Source: an uncultured Lachnospiraceae bacterium | GTDB lineage: Bacteria; Bacillota; Clostridia; Lachnospirales; Lachnospiraceae | Direction of reading: 5' to 3' | NCBI GenBank assembly: GCA_934371475.1 | Contig: CAKRNX010000115.1 | Location: 1-7,244 of the forward strand | DNA length: 7,244 bases | In this document: positions 1 through 5,362 of the stretch, piece by piece | Numbering within the stretch: the first letter of the stretch is position 1 | How the letters are laid out: every line of letters starts with the position of its first letter | Position numbers and translations under genes: made by a program | Notes under the pieces: model-generated | The model's input: only the letters and a program-made list of their open reading frames with translations | What the model was told of the DNA's origin: nothing | Databases searched by the model: none

Positions 1-493
1 GCATATACGACATCGGGTCATTGGACCCTGACTCCAGCTCCAGCATGGAAGATGTATTATATTTCAGCGACAGGTTCTGTGATCTCAGGATATGGAACAC
101 GGATGCCGCATCTGTGGATGAAATCACAGCACCAACCAGCAGGCTTTCCGGCCAGTCCAGCTTCAGCATGGTATGGCAGAAAAGTCCGACTCCGCCCGCT
201 GTCAGGGCCACTCCGAGAGTAGATAATACTCCCGCCTTCAGTGCGACAGGACGGGCAGCGGCAAAATTTGTGCCGAACCCTCCATAAAACATAACAAAAA
301 TCAGGCAGACTGAGCAGATCACTTCCGCAGCCTGATAATTATTAAACTGAATATGGAAAATCCCGTTTTCCCCAAAACACATACCCAGTGCCAAGAAAAT
401 CAGCAGAGAAGGAACCGGAAGCTTTTCAATCACATGATTAATCAGGATACAAAGCAAAATCACTGTTCCTATCAGAAAAAGATACTGGTACAA
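1..493 (-). CDS. CPA1-family K+(Na+)/H+ antiporter, N-terminal part (NhaP2/CvrA-like), runs off the window
   Basis: Integral membrane cation/proton antiporter of the inner membrane. The 164 visible codons give a hydrophobic protein with about four membrane segments (roughly residues 4-20, 27-40, 55-75 and 84-106). They carry two family signatures: SSTDAASVF at 125-133 (the TDxA motif region, D128) and ELESGSNDP at 152-160, containing the Asn-Asp pair expected in the ion-binding site. These are characteristic of NhaP2/CvrA-like potassium/proton antiporters. The C-terminal half, including any TrkA-C regulatory domain, lies outside the window, so ion preference cannot be judged. The start is taken as TTG (493-491): an in-frame TAA lies at 511-509, no ATG or GTG lies between, and GGAGG sits 6 bases upstream. 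The gene begins 25 bases after the stop of the FUSC-HAD gene, which suggests co-transcription. Confidence 0.88.
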   Translation of the reverse strand, partial: MYQYLFLIGTVILLCILINHVIEKLPVPSLLIFLALGMCFGENGIFHIQFNNYQAAEVICSVCLIFVMFYGGFGTNFAAARPVALKAGVLSTLGVALTAGGVGLFCHTMLKLDWPESLLVGAVISSTDAASVFHILRSQNLSLKYNTSSMLELESGSNDPMSYM

Positions 494-497
494 ACAA

Positions 498-505
498 CCC
501 CTCCC
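498..505 (-). promoter_or_regulatory. Shine-Dalgarno that fixes the TTG start of the antiporter
   Basis: On the minus strand the run GGGAGGGG (505-498) includes GGAGG at 504-500, six bases before the TTG at 493-491. It is the only strong ribosome binding site in the short gap after the preceding stop codon. It decides for the rare TTG start over later in-frame GTG or ATG codons, which would cut into the first membrane segment. Confidence 0.7.
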
Positions 506-518
506 ATCTTACATCATT

Positions 519-1841
519 CTATCTATTAACACTGTCCCACGGCCAGTTCACCGGAAGGCACAGATGATACAGCTGCCGCACGACTTCGTCTCCTGCATGA
601 TCTCCGTCTACTTCCAGATCATATTCTCCGGGAATGGATCCGATGGTACATACTCCGGGAATGCCAAGACGCTTTTGCAGCCTCTCAAGCATCCCTTTCT
701 TACTGACCCTGCGGTGATACAGCTTCAGATAAGCGTAGCCGGAATACTCGTCAGAATCATAATGAATGATCTGGTAACGTGCAGCATATCCTTCCTGCTC
801 CATCGCTTCATACAACCGGTCTATCCGTTTTCTTGTATCGACTACCATAAAATACACTACATTTTCACCGCTCTCCAGCTCGCGGCGGTTGTAGTTGCGG
901 TAGGGCGATTTCCGAAGCTGCTGATACACAGCCTTTTCTCCCTCGTTGTGCAGCTCATCATAAAGGATAATCACTGAATTTTCCTCAATAATATTTGTAA
1001 AGCAGTTTTCACCTTCCTGTCGGATGAAAGCCTTAATTTCCAGTGCTTCCTCATACGGGATCTCTATTTTTTCCAGATAAAGATTATTCCGCACATCGTA
1101 GAGCACTGCTCCGTTCATCAGAATGACCGGAAGTTTTACATGAATATCCCTGGCCACTTCCAGGTAGGACGCCGGTGTGCGCATCGTCATAATCGTAAAC
1201 TGAATGCCCTCATCCAGCATCCTGTTCAGTTCCACCTTACTGTAATCGCTGAAGCTGTCCATTCTCCCTACCAGCACATCATTCAATGCTGCGGCATACA
1301 AGACATTTTTTTCAATCTTTCTTGGCAAATGAAATGAATTAACTGCCATGCCGATCACAATGCCAATCATCGTGTCTGTCACACGGTTCAGGACAAACAG
1401 ATAGGGATTATCATCACCAATGTGATTAATCACAATACTCATAAAAACCACACAGGAAAAATAAGAGGCATTTTTCTTCTTGATCAGTACCGTTGTATAC
1501 AGCACGGCTACCACAGACGCTGCCACCAGCAGATACCACCACAGACCGTCAAATCCCATGGGCCGGAAAACACTCAGCTCCAGCAGAAGGACAATCAGTC
1601 CGTAGATAGCTCCCACAATTGTTCCTGTCGTTCGCTGTACTGCGATCTTTAACGTGCTCTCCCTGTATGGCTGCATACATTGCAGCACCGCAAGAATAGA
1701 ATAAAACGGCGCTCCGTGGCGCAGCATATCTACCAGCAGACACAGAAACGTTGCCACGGCCGATTTCATAATCCGCAGCCCGATATGGGGAAACCGCCGT
1801 TCCCTGCAATGTGTCTTTCTCTCCAAAGCAACAGCTGTCAT
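519..1841 (-). CDS. FUSC/aromatic-acid-exporter-like membrane domain fused to a degenerate HAD (Cof-type) domain
   Basis: A 440-aa two-part protein. Residues about 20-175 form a hydrophobic domain with about four or five membrane segments. It has FUSC/DUF939-like marks: LRIMKSAVATFLC near the start, RTTGTIVGAIYG (70-81) and a second R-x-x-D-T-x-x-G repeat (153-160). Such domains belong to putative exporters of aromatic acids or other small organic anions. Residues about 180-440 have the length and order of a Cof-type HAD phosphatase with its cap: the motif II stretch FTIMTMRTPAS (215-225), LPVILMNGAVLYD (237-249), and the motif III region VSKKGMLERLQKRLGI (379-394). The usual DxDGT nucleophile motif is replaced by ALNDVLV (185-191). 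The motif IV GDxxND is replaced by GSIPGEYD (401-408). The HAD part is therefore probably not a phosphatase and may sense a ligand or regulate the transporter (inference). The start is ATG at 1841 with AAGGAG about 11 bases upstream. The substrate is unknown. Confidence 0.82.
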   Translation of the reverse strand: MTAVALERKTHCRERRFPHIGLRIMKSAVATFLCLLVDMLRHGAPFYSILAVLQCMQPYRESTLKIAVQRTTGTIVGAIYGLIVLLLELSVFRPMGFDGLWWYLLVAASVVAVLYTTVLIKKKNASYFSCVVFMSIVINHIGDDNPYLFVLNRVTDTMIGIVIGMAVNSFHLPRKIEKNVLYAAALNDVLVGRMDSFSDYSKVELNRMLDEGIQFTIMTMRTPASYLEVARDIHVKLPVILMNGAVLYDVRNNLYLEKIEIPYEEALEIKAFIRQEGENCFTNIIEENSVIILYDELHNEGEKAVYQQLRKSPYRNYNRRELESGENVVYFMVVDTRKRIDRLYEAMEQEGYAARYQIIHYDSDEYSGYAYLKLYHRRVSKKGMLERLQKRLGIPGVCTIGSIPGEYDLEVDGDHAGDEVVRQLYHLCLPVNWPWDSVNR

Positions 1842-1945
1842 AATCTCTTCACTCCTTCAATTTTCTTCCGGACACGGCAGCCTGGGCATATTGAAAAAGG
1901 CTTTTCGTGAGCCGTGAGTTCCAGTTTATGGAAATCTTTTTTCAA
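1838..1945 (-). CDS. Doubtful 35-codon small reading frame with a CPGC motif, overlapping the FUSC-HAD start
   Basis: From a TTG at 1945-1943 the frame reads through 35 codons containing FSICPGCRVRKKIEG. It ends at a TGA (1840-1838) that overlaps the next gene's ATG as ATGA, the arrangement typical of translational coupling. The frame is open further upstream into the 3' end of rlmH without an ATG. There is no Shine-Dalgarno before the TTG, and I do not recognise the peptide. It may be a remnant of an older gene, a leader for coupling, or a chance frame. The rest of the 1842-1994 gap shows no convincing promoter or terminator. Confidence 0.18.
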   Translation of the reverse strand: MKKDFHKLELTAHEKPFSICPGCRVRKKIEGVKRL

Positions 1946-1994
1946 ACATGTCCCGGAAACACTGGACAGAAAAGACAGCTGATACAGATAAAAC

Positions 1995-2474
1995 TTATTT
2001 ATGATAGGGTTCGTGGTGATTAATCCGGAATGCTCTGTAAATCTGTTCCAGCAAAATCACCCTCATCAGCTGATGCGGAAATGTCATATCCGAAAAAGAA
2101 AGCAGGTAATCCGCCCTCCGAAGTACTTCCGGCGCAAGTCCAAGTGAACCGCCTATTACGAAAGCGACTCTGCTCTGTCCCTGTACACCAAGTTCTTCTA
2201 TTTTCTCAGCAAACCCTTCTGACGTCAGTTTTTTTCCTTCCAGCGCCAGCGCAATCACATATGTATCATCCCGGATATTTTTCAGTATCCGCTGTCCCTC
2301 TTTCTGCTTGATCTGCAGTTCCAGTGCTTCGCCTGCATGGTCCGGAGTCTGTTCATCCGCTACCTCTGTAATATCTAATTTGCAGTAGCGTCCCAGCCTC
2401 TTACTGTACTCCCGGATCGCATCCGAAAGATATTTTTCTTTAATTTTACCGACAGATATAATTGTAATATTCAT
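1995..2474 (-). CDS. rlmH: 23S rRNA (pseudouridine1915-N3)-methyltransferase RlmH
   Basis: SPOUT-class methyltransferase that uses S-adenosylmethionine to methylate N3 of pseudouridine 1915 in helix 69 of 23S rRNA on assembled 70S ribosomes. It is a cytoplasmic homodimer. The 159-aa reading is exactly the length of the Bacillus and Staphylococcus proteins. It begins MNITIISVGKIKEKY and carries the knot motifs FVIGGSLGL (105-113), SFSDMTFPHQLMRVILLEQ (126-144) and YRAF (146-149), with the conserved C-terminal EPYHK. The start at 2474 is chosen because family members begin at this residue. An in-frame ATG at 2507 would add 11 residues and has a weaker AGGGG site. The upstream neighbour is a repeat-rich gap with its own promoter candidate. 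Downstream, the FUSC-HAD gene follows after 153 bases with no clear terminator between them. Confidence 0.96.
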   Translation of the reverse strand: MNITIISVGKIKEKYLSDAIREYSKRLGRYCKLDITEVADEQTPDHAGEALELQIKQKEGQRILKNIRDDTYVIALALEGKKLTSEGFAEKIEELGVQGQSRVAFVIGGSLGLAPEVLRRADYLLSFSDMTFPHQLMRVILLEQIYRAFRINHHEPYHK

Positions 2475-2504
2475 TCGTGCAGCGCCGAATGGCGCATCCT
2501 CCTT
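2475..2504 (-). promoter_or_regulatory. rlmH ribosome binding site with a bridging hairpin
   Basis: On the minus strand a near-perfect AAGGAGGA (2504-2497) lies 23 bases from the rlmH ATG at 2474, too far for direct use. Between them GCGCC (2495-2491) and GGCGC (2486-2482) form a perfect 5-bp stem with a 4-base ATTC loop. If the stem folds, the effective distance falls to 9 bases. The alternative is that the GGAGG is fortuitous (it encodes Lys-Glu-Asp) and translation starts at the in-frame ATG at 2507. Confidence 0.45.
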
Positions 2505-2557
2505 CATTCCGGCAGACCCCTGATCTTCTGCAATTATGTTTCTGCCCAGAATGTATC

Positions 2558-2573
2558 TGAAAAAATTTTTTCA
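2558..2573. promoter_or_regulatory. Perfect 16-bp AT-rich palindrome in the rlmH leader
   Basis: TGAAAAAATTTTTTCA is its own reverse complement. It lies about 20-35 bases downstream of the predicted rlmH transcription start. It could be an operator or a bent A-tract; as RNA it would make only a weak stem. No regulator can be named from the sequence. Confidence 0.25.
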
Positions 2574-2598
2574 AACACACACTGTCACATTTCTGAAT

Positions 2599-2628
2599 AT
2601 TCTATCATATATCTGTATCCCAATACAA
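2599..2628 (-). promoter_or_regulatory. rlmH: Candidate sigma-A promoter for rlmH
   Basis: On the minus strand TTGTAT (2628-2623) and TAGAAT (2604-2599) are separated by 18 bases, with TGA just before the -10 box. Transcription would start near 2592, giving a leader of about 118 bases to the ATG at 2474. The match is fair rather than strong, but a promoter is expected here because a terminator lies upstream after nfnB. Confidence 0.45.
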
Positions 2629-2666
2629 GTACAGAGAAATCCTTCTGTAAACCGCACCTTGTCCTG

Positions 2667-2691
2667 CTTTCACAGGACGCAATTTCCTGTG
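2667..2691. repeat. Palindromic repeat, copy A (truncated)
   Basis: The arms CACAGGA (2671-2677) and TCCTGTG (2685-2691) flank a CGCAATT loop. The 25 bases 2667-2691 are identical to 2705-2729 in copy B. Copy A lacks the outer T-rich arm that copies B and C share. A competing stem is possible between GTCCTG (2661-2666) and CAGGAC (2673-2678). Confidence 0.85.
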
Positions 2692-2731
2692 CCGGAGGCT
2701 TTTTCTTTCACAGGACGCAATTTCCTGTGAA
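2691..2731. repeat. Palindromic repeat, copy B (41 bp, identical in copy C)
   Basis: These 41 bases recur exactly at 2833-2873, 142 bases further on. The unit begins GCCGGAGGC, continues with a T-rich run, then the CACAGGA/TCCTGTG hairpin. Here the stem is 9 bp (2707-2715 with 2723-2731) around a 7-base CGCAATT loop. It directly abuts copy A. Confidence 0.9.
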
Positions 2732-2733
2732 TT

Positions 2734-2791
2734 AACAAAAGTGTGCTTCGTACACTCCAAAAGTCACTGCTTCGGCAGCACAACTTTTGTT
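2734..2791 (+). other. Folded spacer between repeats B and C with a UUCG-capped hairpin
   Basis: AACAAAAGT (2734-2742) is complementary to ACTTTTGTT (2783-2791). A second CAAAAGT (2758-2764) can pair with the same ACTTTTG (2783-2789), so two folds compete. Inside are a hairpin of AGTGTGC/GTACACT (2740-2756, TTC loop, one G.T pair) and CTGC-TTCG-GCAG (2767-2778). The latter is a C(UUCG)G tetraloop when read as plus-strand RNA. The G.T pair becomes a C.A mismatch on the minus strand, so plus is the better-folding strand. The function is unknown; it is probably part of the same repeated element as copies A-C. Confidence 0.6.
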
Positions 2792-2793
2792 CC

Positions 2794-2827
2794 GCGCGCG
2801 AGCAGGCTTCTTCTCTGCGAGCTGCGC
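2794..2827. repeat. Imperfect GC-rich hairpin within the repeat cluster
   Basis: GCGC (2794-2797) and GCAG (2802-2805) can pair with GCGC (2824-2827) and CTGC (2815-2818) around a C/T-rich loop, with an unpaired internal loop between the two short stems. It sits between the UUCG hairpin and repeat copy C and completes an almost continuous run of stems through 2667-2880. Weak on its own. Confidence 0.4.
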
Positions 2828-2832
2828 ATCTG

Positions 2833-2880
2833 GCCGGAGGCTTTTTCTTTCACAGGACGCAATTTCCTGTGAAAGAAAAA
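2833..2880. repeat. Palindromic repeat, copy C with extended 16-bp perfect stem
   Basis: The first 41 bases repeat copy B. The right arm continues GAAAGAAAAA, so the stem grows to 16 perfect base pairs (2842-2857 with 2865-2880) around the 7-base CGCAATT loop. This looks like the complete form of the hairpin, with A and B as shortened forms. Its outer A/T arm is shared with the tail of the nfn terminator. Confidence 0.9.
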
Positions 2881-2919
2881 AGAGTTCCCCTCCACATTCC
2901 TGCTTTGGAAAACTCTTTT
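2871..2919 (-). terminator. Rho-independent terminator of the nfnAB operon
   Basis: On the minus strand AAAAGAGTTTTCC (2919-2907) pairs over 13 positions, including two G.U pairs, with GGGGAACTCTTTT (2890-2878), around a 16-base loop. It is followed by a T-rich tract (TTTTTTCTTT) down to about 2872. The wobble pairs are valid only on the minus strand, which matches termination about 80 bases after the nfnB stop. The T tract doubles as one arm of repeat copy C. Bases 2920-3000 between nfnB and this stem hold no other clear feature. Confidence 0.75.
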
Positions 2920-3000
2920 CATTCATCTTATTTTCTCTGTTTAAATTATCAGTACTTTTACCTGTACCGCATTGCCGCACACCCGAACATGTATCGGGCA

Positions 3001-4392
3001 TTATTTTTTATTGCGAATATACTCGTCAATACCCTTTGCAGCAACTTTACCTGCGCCCATGGCCAGGATTACGGTAGCTGCACCGGTCACTGCATCACCG
3101 CCGGCATATACACCGTCTTTGGTGGTAGCGCCTGTCTCTTCACTGGCAATAATACATTTCTTTTTGTTGGTATCCAGTCCGTATGTAGTGGAAGAAATCA
3201 GCGGGTTGGGAGATGTTCCCAGAGCCATGATGACCGTATCCAGATCCATCGTGAACTCAGAGCCGGCAACTTCTACCGGTCTTCTTCTTCCGGATGCATC
3301 CGGCTCGCCCAGTTCCATCTTCACGCAGGTCATTCCTTTTACAAATCCGTTCTCATCTACCAGAATTTCTTTCGGGTTGGTGAGCAGATCAAAGATAATG
3401 CCCTCTTCTTTTGCGTGATGTACTTCTTCCTTACGTGCCGGCAGCTCTGCCTCGCTGCGGCGGTATACGATATGTACCTCAGCGCCCAGACGCAGTGCGG
3501 TTCTGGCAGCATCCATCGCAACGTTTCCGCCGCCTACAACTGCAACCTTTGTGCCGTGTACGATCGGTGTATCATAATCTTCGCGGAAAGCCTTCATCAG
3601 GTTATTTCTGGTCAGATACTCATTGGCAGAGAACACACCCTTTGCCTGCTCTCCCGGAATACCCATGAACATCGGAAGTCCGGCACCGGAACCGATGTAT
3701 ACAGCCTCATACCCTTCCTCGGTCAGCAGATCATCAATTGTAACAGACTTGCCGACTACTACGTTGGTTTCGATCTTTACGCCGAGAGATTTTACATTCT
3801 CTACTTCTTTTGCAACAATCTTGTCTTTGGGAAGACGGAACTCAGGAATACCGTAAACCAGCACGCCGCCTGCTTTGTGCAGTGCCTCGAAGATTGTGAC
3901 CTCATATCCCATCTTTGCCAGATCTCCGGCACAGGTCAGTCCGGAAGGACCGGAACCGATGACTGCGATCTTGTGACCGTTCTTTTCTTTTGCTGCTTCC
4001 GGTTTGATATCATTCTCCATTGCCCAGTCAGCTACAAAACGCTCCAGTTTACCGATGGATACAGACTCACCTTTGATGCCGCGGATACATTTTCCTTCAC
4101 ACTGGGTCTCCTGCGGGCAGACACGTCCACAGATTGCCGGCAGTGCGCTGGACTGTGAAATCACATCATAAGCGCCTTTGAAATTGCCTTCCTTCACTTC
4201 TTTGATAAAATCCGGAATATTGATATTTACAGGACATCCCTGGATACATTTTGCATTTTTGCAGTGAAGACATCTGGAAGCCTCTTCCATTGCCTCTTCT
4301 TTGTTGTATCCAAGACATACTTCGTCAAAATTGGTTGCTCTTACCTTCGGATCCTGCTCCTTTACCGGAACTTTCTTTAATACGTCTGCCAT
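3001..4392 (-). CDS. nfnB: NfnB: GltD-like large subunit of NADH-dependent reduced ferredoxin:NADP+ oxidoreductase
   Basis: Cytoplasmic flavin and iron-sulfur subunit that exchanges electrons with ferredoxin and NADP(H), working with NfnA, the NADH-reactive subunit, by flavin-based electron bifurcation. The 463-aa protein has an N-terminal double-cluster domain with cysteines 41, 44, 49, 53 and 88, 92, 98, 102 (CxxCxxxxCxxxCP, then CxxxCPxxxxxCxxxC), enough for two [4Fe-4S] clusters. E95 lies in the QET stretch where NfnB proteins are reported to use a Glu ligand. The FAD-binding GSGPSG is at 146-151. The second nucleotide site GGGNVAMDAAR is at 287-297, followed by YRR (310-312), suited to the NADPH phosphate. 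The C-terminal FAD contact is YAGGD (429-433). Proteins like this are often labelled glutamate synthase small subunit (GltD), but no GltB is nearby and the partner is NfnA-like. The start codon overlaps the nfnA stop as TAATG. Confidence 0.93.
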   Translation of the reverse strand: MADVLKKVPVKEQDPKVRATNFDEVCLGYNKEEAMEEASRCLHCKNAKCIQGCPVNINIPDFIKEVKEGNFKGAYDVISQSSALPAICGRVCPQETQCEGKCIRGIKGESVSIGKLERFVADWAMENDIKPEAAKEKNGHKIAVIGSGPSGLTCAGDLAKMGYEVTIFEALHKAGGVLVYGIPEFRLPKDKIVAKEVENVKSLGVKIETNVVVGKSVTIDDLLTEEGYEAVYIGSGAGLPMFMGIPGEQAKGVFSANEYLTRNNLMKAFREDYDTPIVHGTKVAVVGGGNVAMDAARTALRLGAEVHIVYRRSEAELPARKEEVHHAKEEGIIFDLLTNPKEILVDENGFVKGMTCVKMELGEPDASGRRRPVEVAGSEFTMDLDTVIMALGTSPNPLISSTTYGLDTNKKKCIIASEETGATTKDGVYAGGDAVTGAATVILAMGAGKVAAKGIDEYIRNKK

Positions 4393-4406
4393 TATTTGTC
4401 ACCTCC
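4390..4406 (-). promoter_or_regulatory. Strong nfnB ribosome binding site inside the last codons of nfnA
   Basis: On the minus strand GGAGGTGA (4406-4399) is a long match to the 16S anti-Shine-Dalgarno, nine bases from the ATG (4392-4390) counted from GGAGG. The same bases encode the final Gly-Gly-Asp of NfnA, and its TAA overlaps the ATG by one base. This supports translational coupling and matched subunit output. Confidence 0.85.
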
Positions 4407-5282
4407 GCACTGTCCGCATCCACCGTGATGGGTCTCGCCTTCCTGCTCTTTGAGCAGCGCACGGCCTTCTTCGGTCTTGTACATGCTCTGTCTCTTCATT
4501 GCAGCATCAAAGTCAACTGCATGTCCGTCAAACTCAGGTCCGTCAACACATGCAAATTTTACCTGGTCGCCAACCAGAAGACGACAGGCTCCGCACATAC
4601 CGGTACCATCTACCATGATCGGGTTCATGCTTACTACTGTGGGAAGATTGAATTTCTTTGTGGTCAGGCAGCAGAATTTCATCATGATCATCGGTCCAAT
4701 AGATACACACAGATCATAAGATTTACCTTCATTTGTGATCAGATCCTCGATTACTTTTGTAACCATACCGCTGCGGCCGTAAGAACCATCATCTGTGGTC
4801 ACATATACATTGCCGGCAACTTCCTTCATCTTATCTTCCAGAATTACCAGATCTTTTGTCTTGGAACCGATGATTACATCAGCGTCAATGCCATGTTCAT
4901 GCAGCCATTTTACCTGCGGATATACGGGAGCTGTACCAACCCCGCCCGCTACGAACAGAATCTTTTTCTTCTTTACTTCTTCTAACGGCTCCTTGCACAG
5001 CTCGGACGGCTGTCCCAGCGGTCCCACAAAATCTTCGAAAGAATCACCTGCTTTGAGCAGTGCGAACTTACGTGTAGATGCGCCGATCGGCTGAAATACA
5101 ATCGTGATCGTTCCGTTTTCACGATCATAATCGCAGATCGTCAGCGGAATTCTTTCACCCTCCTCGTCCAGTTTTACAATGATAAACTGGCCGGGAAGGC
5201 AACGTTTTGCAACACGGGGTGCTTCAACTACCATCTGGTAGATGTTGCCCGCAAGAATTTTTGAATCCAAAATCTTGTACAT
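4392..5282 (-). CDS. nfnA: NfnA: FAD/[2Fe-2S] small subunit of NADH-dependent reduced ferredoxin:NADP+ oxidoreductase
   Basis: NAD(H)-reactive subunit of the Nfn complex, related to ferredoxin-NADP+ reductases and to PyrK. The 296-aa protein has an FAD domain (about 1-100, with RIPLT at 44-48), an NAD domain with GGVGTAP (113-119), and a [2Fe-2S] region. In that region D225, C230, C233 and C245 follow the pattern D-x4-C-x2-C...C. The Asp in place of a first Cys matches the Asp/three-Cys cluster known in NfnA and separates it from PyrK, which has four Cys. The protein ends in a Gly/Cys/His-rich tail (HHGGCGQCGGDK, 285-296) that adds C289 and C292. The start is ATG at 5282 with GGAGG six bases upstream, behind a good promoter. 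It is the first gene of a two-gene operon. An older name for the pair is sulfide dehydrogenase SudBA. Confidence 0.93.
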   Translation of the reverse strand: MYKILDSKILAGNIYQMVVEAPRVAKRCLPGQFIIVKLDEEGERIPLTICDYDRENGTITIVFQPIGASTRKFALLKAGDSFEDFVGPLGQPSELCKEPLEEVKKKKILFVAGGVGTAPVYPQVKWLHEHGIDADVIIGSKTKDLVILEDKMKEVAGNVYVTTDDGSYGRSGMVTKVIEDLITNEGKSYDLCVSIGPMIMMKFCCLTTKKFNLPTVVSMNPIMVDGTGMCGACRLLVGDQVKFACVDGPEFDGHAVDFDAAMKRQSMYKTEEGRALLKEQEGETHHGGCGQCGGDK

Positions 5283-5312
5283 AACATACCTCCATTTTTC
5301 AAGCTTGTTTTT

Positions 5313-5332
5313 AAAAAAGCCTATATGGCTTT
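5313..5332 (-). terminator. Terminator-like hairpin at the nfn promoter edge
   Basis: On the minus strand AAAGCC (5332-5327), an ATATA loop and GGCTTT (5321-5316) run into six consecutive T (5318-5313). The stem is short (6 bp). Its left arm directly abuts the -10 box, so a transcript begun at this promoter would lack that arm. The hairpin can act only on transcription arriving from ftsK, which would make it the ftsK terminator placed at the start of the nfn promoter. Confidence 0.45.
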
Positions 5333-5361
5333 AGTATAAAACATCAGTTGACAAAATTCAA
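5333..5361 (-). promoter_or_regulatory. Sigma-A promoter of the nfnAB operon
   Basis: On the minus strand TTGAAT (5361-5356) and TATACT (5338-5333) are separated by exactly 17 bases, a near-consensus housekeeping promoter. Transcription should start near 5326, giving a leader of about 44 bases to the nfnA ATG. Confidence 0.75.
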
Positions 5362-5362
5362 C
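5347..5362. promoter_or_regulatory. Inverted repeat over the nfn -35 box, possible operator
   Basis: GTTGA and TCAAC (minus-strand reading of 5362-5347) form an inverted repeat separated by six bases, covering the -35 box. A repressor bound here would block the promoter. It resembles the redox-sensor Rex site (GTTAA-N4-TTAAC) in half-site flavour but is two bases longer and has G for A, so Rex is only a possibility. Confidence 0.3.

Noticed and set aside
564..977. Plus-strand frame of 137 codons
   Set aside because: Antisense to the HAD part of the FUSC-HAD gene, with no ribosome binding site and no recognisable protein features.
2667..2880. CRISPR array
   Set aside because: Only three copies with unequal spacing (38 and 142 bp), one truncated, no uniform spacers and no cas genes.
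2982..2998. CCCGA/TCGGG 5-bp hairpin just after the nfnB stop
   Set aside because: Too short and not followed by a T run; the stronger terminator lies at 2871-2919.
2732..3001. An 89-codon minus-strand frame immediately after nfnB
   Set aside because: It runs through the terminator and the palindromic repeats, has no Shine-Dalgarno, and its sequence is dictated by the repeat hairpins. Copies of such repeats are easily mis-annotated as small hypothetical proteins.
2743..4158. A long (471-codon) plus-strand frame
   Set aside because: It lies opposite nfnB and is Cys/His/Ser-rich without any domain; it is a shadow of the antisense coding frame.
3001..4392. Glutamate synthase small subunit (GltD)
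   Set aside because: The fold and motifs are shared, but the gene is coupled to an NfnA-type partner and no large glutamate synthase subunit is present.
4251..4985. Plus-strand frame of 244 codons
   Set aside because: Antisense shadow of nfnA and the start of nfnB; composition is typical of a reversed frame.
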